DNA of 64,000 nt from Clavelina lepadiformis (Eukaryota; Chordata; Ascidiacea; Aplousobranchia; Clavelinidae), in assembly GCF_947623445.1 (NCBI RefSeq), contig NC_135241.1:4528501-4592500 (forward strand). The letters are read 5' to 3'. The translations under genes were made by a program, and so were the position numbers. The notes below the pieces were generated by a model that was given only the letters and a program-made list of their open reading frames with translations, had not been told where the DNA came from and made no database searches. Every line of letters begins with the position of its first letter. Within the stretch, counting starts at the first letter, position 1. Below, piece by piece: positions 59,955 through 64,000 of this stretch.

Positions 59955-60430
59955 ACACTTCAGGCTATATGGGGAAACGATGATGCCACCACAATCGTCA
60001 TTAAAGACATTGGCCTCAAGTTTTTGGCAACATTGTAGGAATACATTTGTGTACTAAAGAATAAGTTGCTACATGGAGAAGAGATGCAATAAAACTGACG
60101 AAGCGTTTCAAACGAGCTGTATATTTGTTATCAAAACATTGAAAGAAGAAAGAAGCTTTACGAATAGCTGCACAGCGTATTTCAACATCACCCTTTCTCA
60201 ATTCTCATGCGCTCGATACAAACGCGATACTTACGCTTCACCCTTTTCATATCGCTCAAAACTAATTTATTAATCCTGCTTCTGAAAAGTCAATCAGAAC
60301 AACTATAACCTCATCAATGTGCTAGCAAAGACTGTGACAAGTCGAAATGGCTCTATCTGGTGTTCCATCTCCAAGCAAGCTATTGCATCTACCGCTACAA
60401 GAAATAAATTTAGTGATGTGTTTCCTGGCG
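59955..60430. other. 3' flank of the GALNT gene
   Basis: Should hold the 3' untranslated region of the minus-strand GALNT gene. Nothing else recognised. Confidence 0.5.
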
Positions 60431-63192
60431 TCATTTAAACATCCATTGCTGGAAAGACTTGGATTGATCGCATTTGTTTAAAATAACTTGGAATCTTCTT
60501 GGGGCTTGACTAACAACTAGTTGTATGCAGTTTTGCGTCGAAATGTTTTCCATCTGTCCATTCTGAAATCACAAATCATCATCATTGATGATGGTTAGTC
60601 GGCGATAAAAGCAAGCAAAAAGATATGTAAATGGAGCAAAGAGTTCCTAAATAAAAAACGAGGGAAATAGAAATATTTATTTATGTTTTACCTCATGCAT
60701 TGTCCAGTACTGATCTGACGGCAACGGTACGTTCCAAACCGAACATGATTCAATGGTGATGCCATTGCCATTCTTGCTCACAGCGATGCAATAATCTTGT
60801 AGAACCCGGAGCTCGCCCCGGGAGTTGAGTTCAAAAAACTGCCAGTTGAAAATACTGCAATAAAAACTTTATAACCATGAAAGGTTGTACGTATCAAAGA
60901 ATGTCCGTGGGAAAAATCGATTACGTTTGAAGCGATAGCAAAGTGTTTGTGATGTAGGCCTACCTGATGCTCTAGACCATGGCACTGGTGTAGCCCGAGC
61001 TGCATTCCTTGACCTTTGACAGAAAAAACGTCGAAACAAAGACTTTGTTGGACACGGCTCACTACCTGTGTATGCAAGGATAGTAGTCTAACGTAATAGC
61101 TGAAACGCCAAACCAAAGGCTTAATTATGTAATCATAAGACAAAGAAGTATCTGAAAAATCTTCACTACATACAAGTTTAGACATGACTGTTCTCCTTTA
61201 GATCAAATATTTTTTGTGCAATTGCAGAAACGTCAAACACCGCAAGAACCAATTAAACAACACGTTAAGAAACTTAAATTGCCCGCCAACACGGTCGTCA
61301 AATCTTTATTATGAATGCATCAGTTGCGAAAGACCGATATACATACCATACCATAAAACCCGTTTCTGTCTTCAGGGACATACTGTTCGGGATGAATGTT
61401 CTCCAGATACCATTTGAAGTTGTGACACTTTAACTTTTCTCGAAGCTTCTTACGTTCGCTGACGTCACCAAAATCAGTCTGAAAATAAAGATAAGCTATT
61501 TGAGGCGTGGAATAAAGCTGATTGCACGGTTACAATGAAATGGGTGTACACGATTCAGTGTCAGTGGGATCTATATGGTCAAGCTAACCAGAAAATGTCA
61601 CCAACGTACATCATATTTACCAACGCCTTTATAATGGCAACAACAGAAATTCGAAAAATCGACAAATTTACTATGAAGTTAAAAATTTACAAAACGTATA
61701 AAGCAGGTAAGTTGTAGCCATACAGGACACGAAAGATCAACGAAAACTTTCTAAAAGCAGTAACGATGATTTTTTTTCTGAGTAAAATATACACAATACA
61801 ACAGCTTGCAATGTCTAAAACAATGATCTAACGCATGTTTTTGCTTACATTCCGCACAGCAGGAGGAAGACGATGCTGAAAAATTCCCTTGTAGTCATCC
61901 AACCAAACCTCGGCCACCCTCATCACGTTTTTCCAAATGCTTTCTCGTGCGTAAGTATTGTGATCACGTGACACGTGCCCGATATGAGAGCACGGATGAA
62001 TGAGCATTCGTCCCCCACACATCCAAGTCTGTCATAAGCGTTGATACTATTAGAGTCGGAGTGGATCATTTGTTTATTTGCACGGCAGTGTGCTGGCGAC
62101 ATACAAGTGAGCATTTACTAGTGGTGACGTAGTAAAAGGTAAGTTTCCAGTTAAAAAAAAACATGAGTTAGAGATGCATAAGAAAGCACGGCAGATGCAT
62201 GCATATAAATTGAGAAATGTGCACACACCCGAAATGAGAATTCCACGTTTTCGCCGCCCCATACTTCCATGCCAGCGTCGTAGCTTCCGATTTCAAGAAA
62301 ATAATCTTTGTCGACGGCAAAGAGCCCGCCGGATATGGTGGGTGTTTTTATTGGTTCCGCAAGATTTTTACGCTGATTTTTTTGCTCATCGGACATGAAG
62401 CGCCAACGAAAATAAAGCTGCCACGTAAAATCTCCAATGCTAGGCACATGTGATCCATAATAATACCTATAAAGAATCAGCACACAGCATGTTATTCGTT
62501 ATACAAAAAAACGTTAGCAGCCGTTGGTACATGTAGAATTGAAGATCATAAATCTATATTAATGAAAGCAACGATAAAACGTGGTTGGTATACAAACAGT
62601 ACGTTCAAAACATTAGGACATTTATAGGATATAAACTAGGTTTGCGTTTGTAAAAAAAAACAAATGCCAAAGTTTTAAAACAACAAGAACGTTTGTACCT
62701 CATTCTGTGCCCTTATTGCCATGAAAACTCTTAAAACATGTGGGCAAGTTTATACTCGGTTAACTCAATTGACTTATTGTAATGGACTTAATTTTGCCAG
62801 ACTTTAAATCCGTATGTTCCTAGCGACAAAATAATCCAATGTATGGATTTCGTTATACAAGTGCAAAAACAACAAACTTTAAATAGGCAATACTTTTCAA
62901 TACTACGCATTGTGAGTACAAGGCTTTGTTGTAATTTGGGACCAAAATCGTTTCCTTAAGCGAAAATTCAGTAAATAACAAGATAAAAATTCATTCAAAA
63001 CATGATTAGCACAAAGTAAAGTAAAACACTTCAGATGCAGAAAGTGGGAAACTCACTCAAATGTCTTTGAATCAATATCATCAGTGACAGGAATAGCGAC
63101 TGTCCGTCTATCTTCCACAATTGATTCCAGCAAAGGCTCCAACCAACCAACTGTGCATTCGCAATGGCAGTCAACGAACGCAACTGCGTCAC
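60431..63192 (-). CDS. Polypeptide N-acetylgalactosaminyltransferase, C-terminal half
   Basis: Seven exons join in phase: 63192-63057, 62466-62229, 62028-61849, 61478-61347, 61065-60964, 60838-60692 and 60562-60431 (TGA). Together they give about 355 residues; the N-terminus lies beyond the right edge. Visible motifs: the metal-binding D-x-H (AFVDCHCE), [16 protein letters not shown], the Gal/GalNAc-T motif ([31 protein letters not shown]), [27 protein letters not shown], then a ricin-type beta-trefoil lectin domain ([36 protein letters not shown] at the end). The enzyme starts mucin-type O-glycosylation by moving GalNAc from UDP-GalNAc to Ser/Thr in the Golgi. All key residues seen are intact. 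Which GALNT subtype cannot be told from this half. Confidence 0.93.
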
Positions 63193-64000
63193 CTATTGCA
63201 GAAAGCGAATTAAACTTCACGCTATACCAAATCATTTATTCATTCATTTTTTGTCATTGATTATAATTAGGAGCGAAACAATAGTATCAGCTACGTTACA
63301 GCTACAATAATCAAAAACATGCTCACAGACTATTAACGAACCGGGAAAAAGCGGTAAGGTTTCAAAGGCTTAAAATGTGCGAGATGTTAACCATACTGTG
63401 GTGCTATAACGATGAAAAGTTTACAAGGTCACTGAGATCATAATAAAAAAACAAGTATATAGAATAGCGTCCATTTTCGAAAAACTAACATAAGTTTAGA
63501 ATACATATGATCTTTATAATGCTGTATATAGCGCAGTCTATAATGCTACAACGCAGAGCATTATGTGTGTGGTAACTGGTAACTGGGGTTTGAAACATTA
63601 ACAATTGGCTCATTAAAATGGGTAACAATAACAACCAATGCAACTATACTAATATACGTTGATAGGGTTAAGTAATTTTTTCTTAATAAAGGATTTGATC
63701 AGTCCATACCTCACTTTCTGCACTGCATCCTAGATTACCAGATATTATGACGTTTCCATATTCAAATAAAGTTTAATTTCCGTAGTTTACGCAGGCATGA
63801 AATCGCTAGCGTAAGCAACCCAGTTTCTGGAATAATGTTTTCCCAGACACGCCCAAAAAAAACCCAACCCGCCGTCTCGAGCAGTTAAAAACAGGCGAAC
63901 TATTGGGTAATGCAAGCTTAGCAAGTCAATAAGAAATGATGTGGAACGAAAATGATAAACAACAAAGGCATATAATATACGCTTAATGACGTCCCCATAT
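63193..64000. other. Intron of the GALNT gene (presumed)
   Basis: The next upstream exon, expected to encode the LIxAR..GA..A region before the D-x-H motif, was not found here. This stretch is therefore probably intronic sequence up to the window edge. Confidence 0.5.

Overview
This window is AT-rich animal nuclear DNA. Most genes are split by many short introns with GT-AG ends. Gene density is moderate, and several proteins read like clear relatives of vertebrate ones: a three-CGHC protein disulfide isomerase, TLCD5/TMEM136, a polypeptide GalNAc-transferase, an adhesion GPCR and a Toll-like receptor. Compact introns, chordate-like families, and abundant short hAT-type elements with 8-bp target duplications best fit a marine invertebrate deuterostome, most likely an ascidian tunicate. 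That assignment is an inference; no marker here settles the species.

Layout. 1-2.3 kb (+): 3' part of a Toll-like receptor (LRR, LRRCT, TM, TIR) whose LRR region changes frame. 2.5-3.9 kb: a decayed element with a second hAT MITE inserted in it. 5.1-8.8 kb (-): a three-exon gene for a Ser/Glu-rich protein with a Cys/Lys-rich N-terminus and C-terminal plectin repeats. 12.6-20.4 kb (-): four tandem two-exon genes for small two-pass membrane proteins with PPxY-type tails (A-D). A fifth divergent member lies at 30.0-30.7 kb, and a degenerate relic at about 29 kb. Between them on the + strand are an intronless GlnD/DUF294-type nucleotidyltransferase with TPRs (22.7-25.1 kb) and an intronless 2OG-Fe(II) oxygenase-like gene (26.0-27.0 kb). 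28-34 kb: MITEs, a tRNA-derived SINE and the relic of a hAT transposase.

34.8-39.9 kb (+): a complete 12-exon PDIA4/ERp72 gene. 41.7-44.5 kb (-): TLCD5-like gene, partly resolved, with a hAT element in an intron. 45.7-47.9 kb: a nested hAT element and an LTR-type fossil. 50.5-56.9 kb (+): an adhesion GPCR of about 1114 residues (signal peptide, CTLD, two EGF, CTLD, EGF, GAIN, GPS, 7TM). 58.4-59.9 kb: a hAT MITE and a foldback element side by side. 60.4-63.2 kb (-): the 3' seven exons of a GALNT gene, which continues past the right edge.

The best candidates for something undescribed are the PPxY two-TM family array, the NTase-TPR protein and the plectin-repeat protein with a possible lipid or basic membrane anchor. 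The genes do not form an operon or an obvious single pathway. Several (TLR, lectin-GPCR, PPxY adaptors, NTase-TPR) could serve sensing or innate immunity, but that link is inferred only from family membership.
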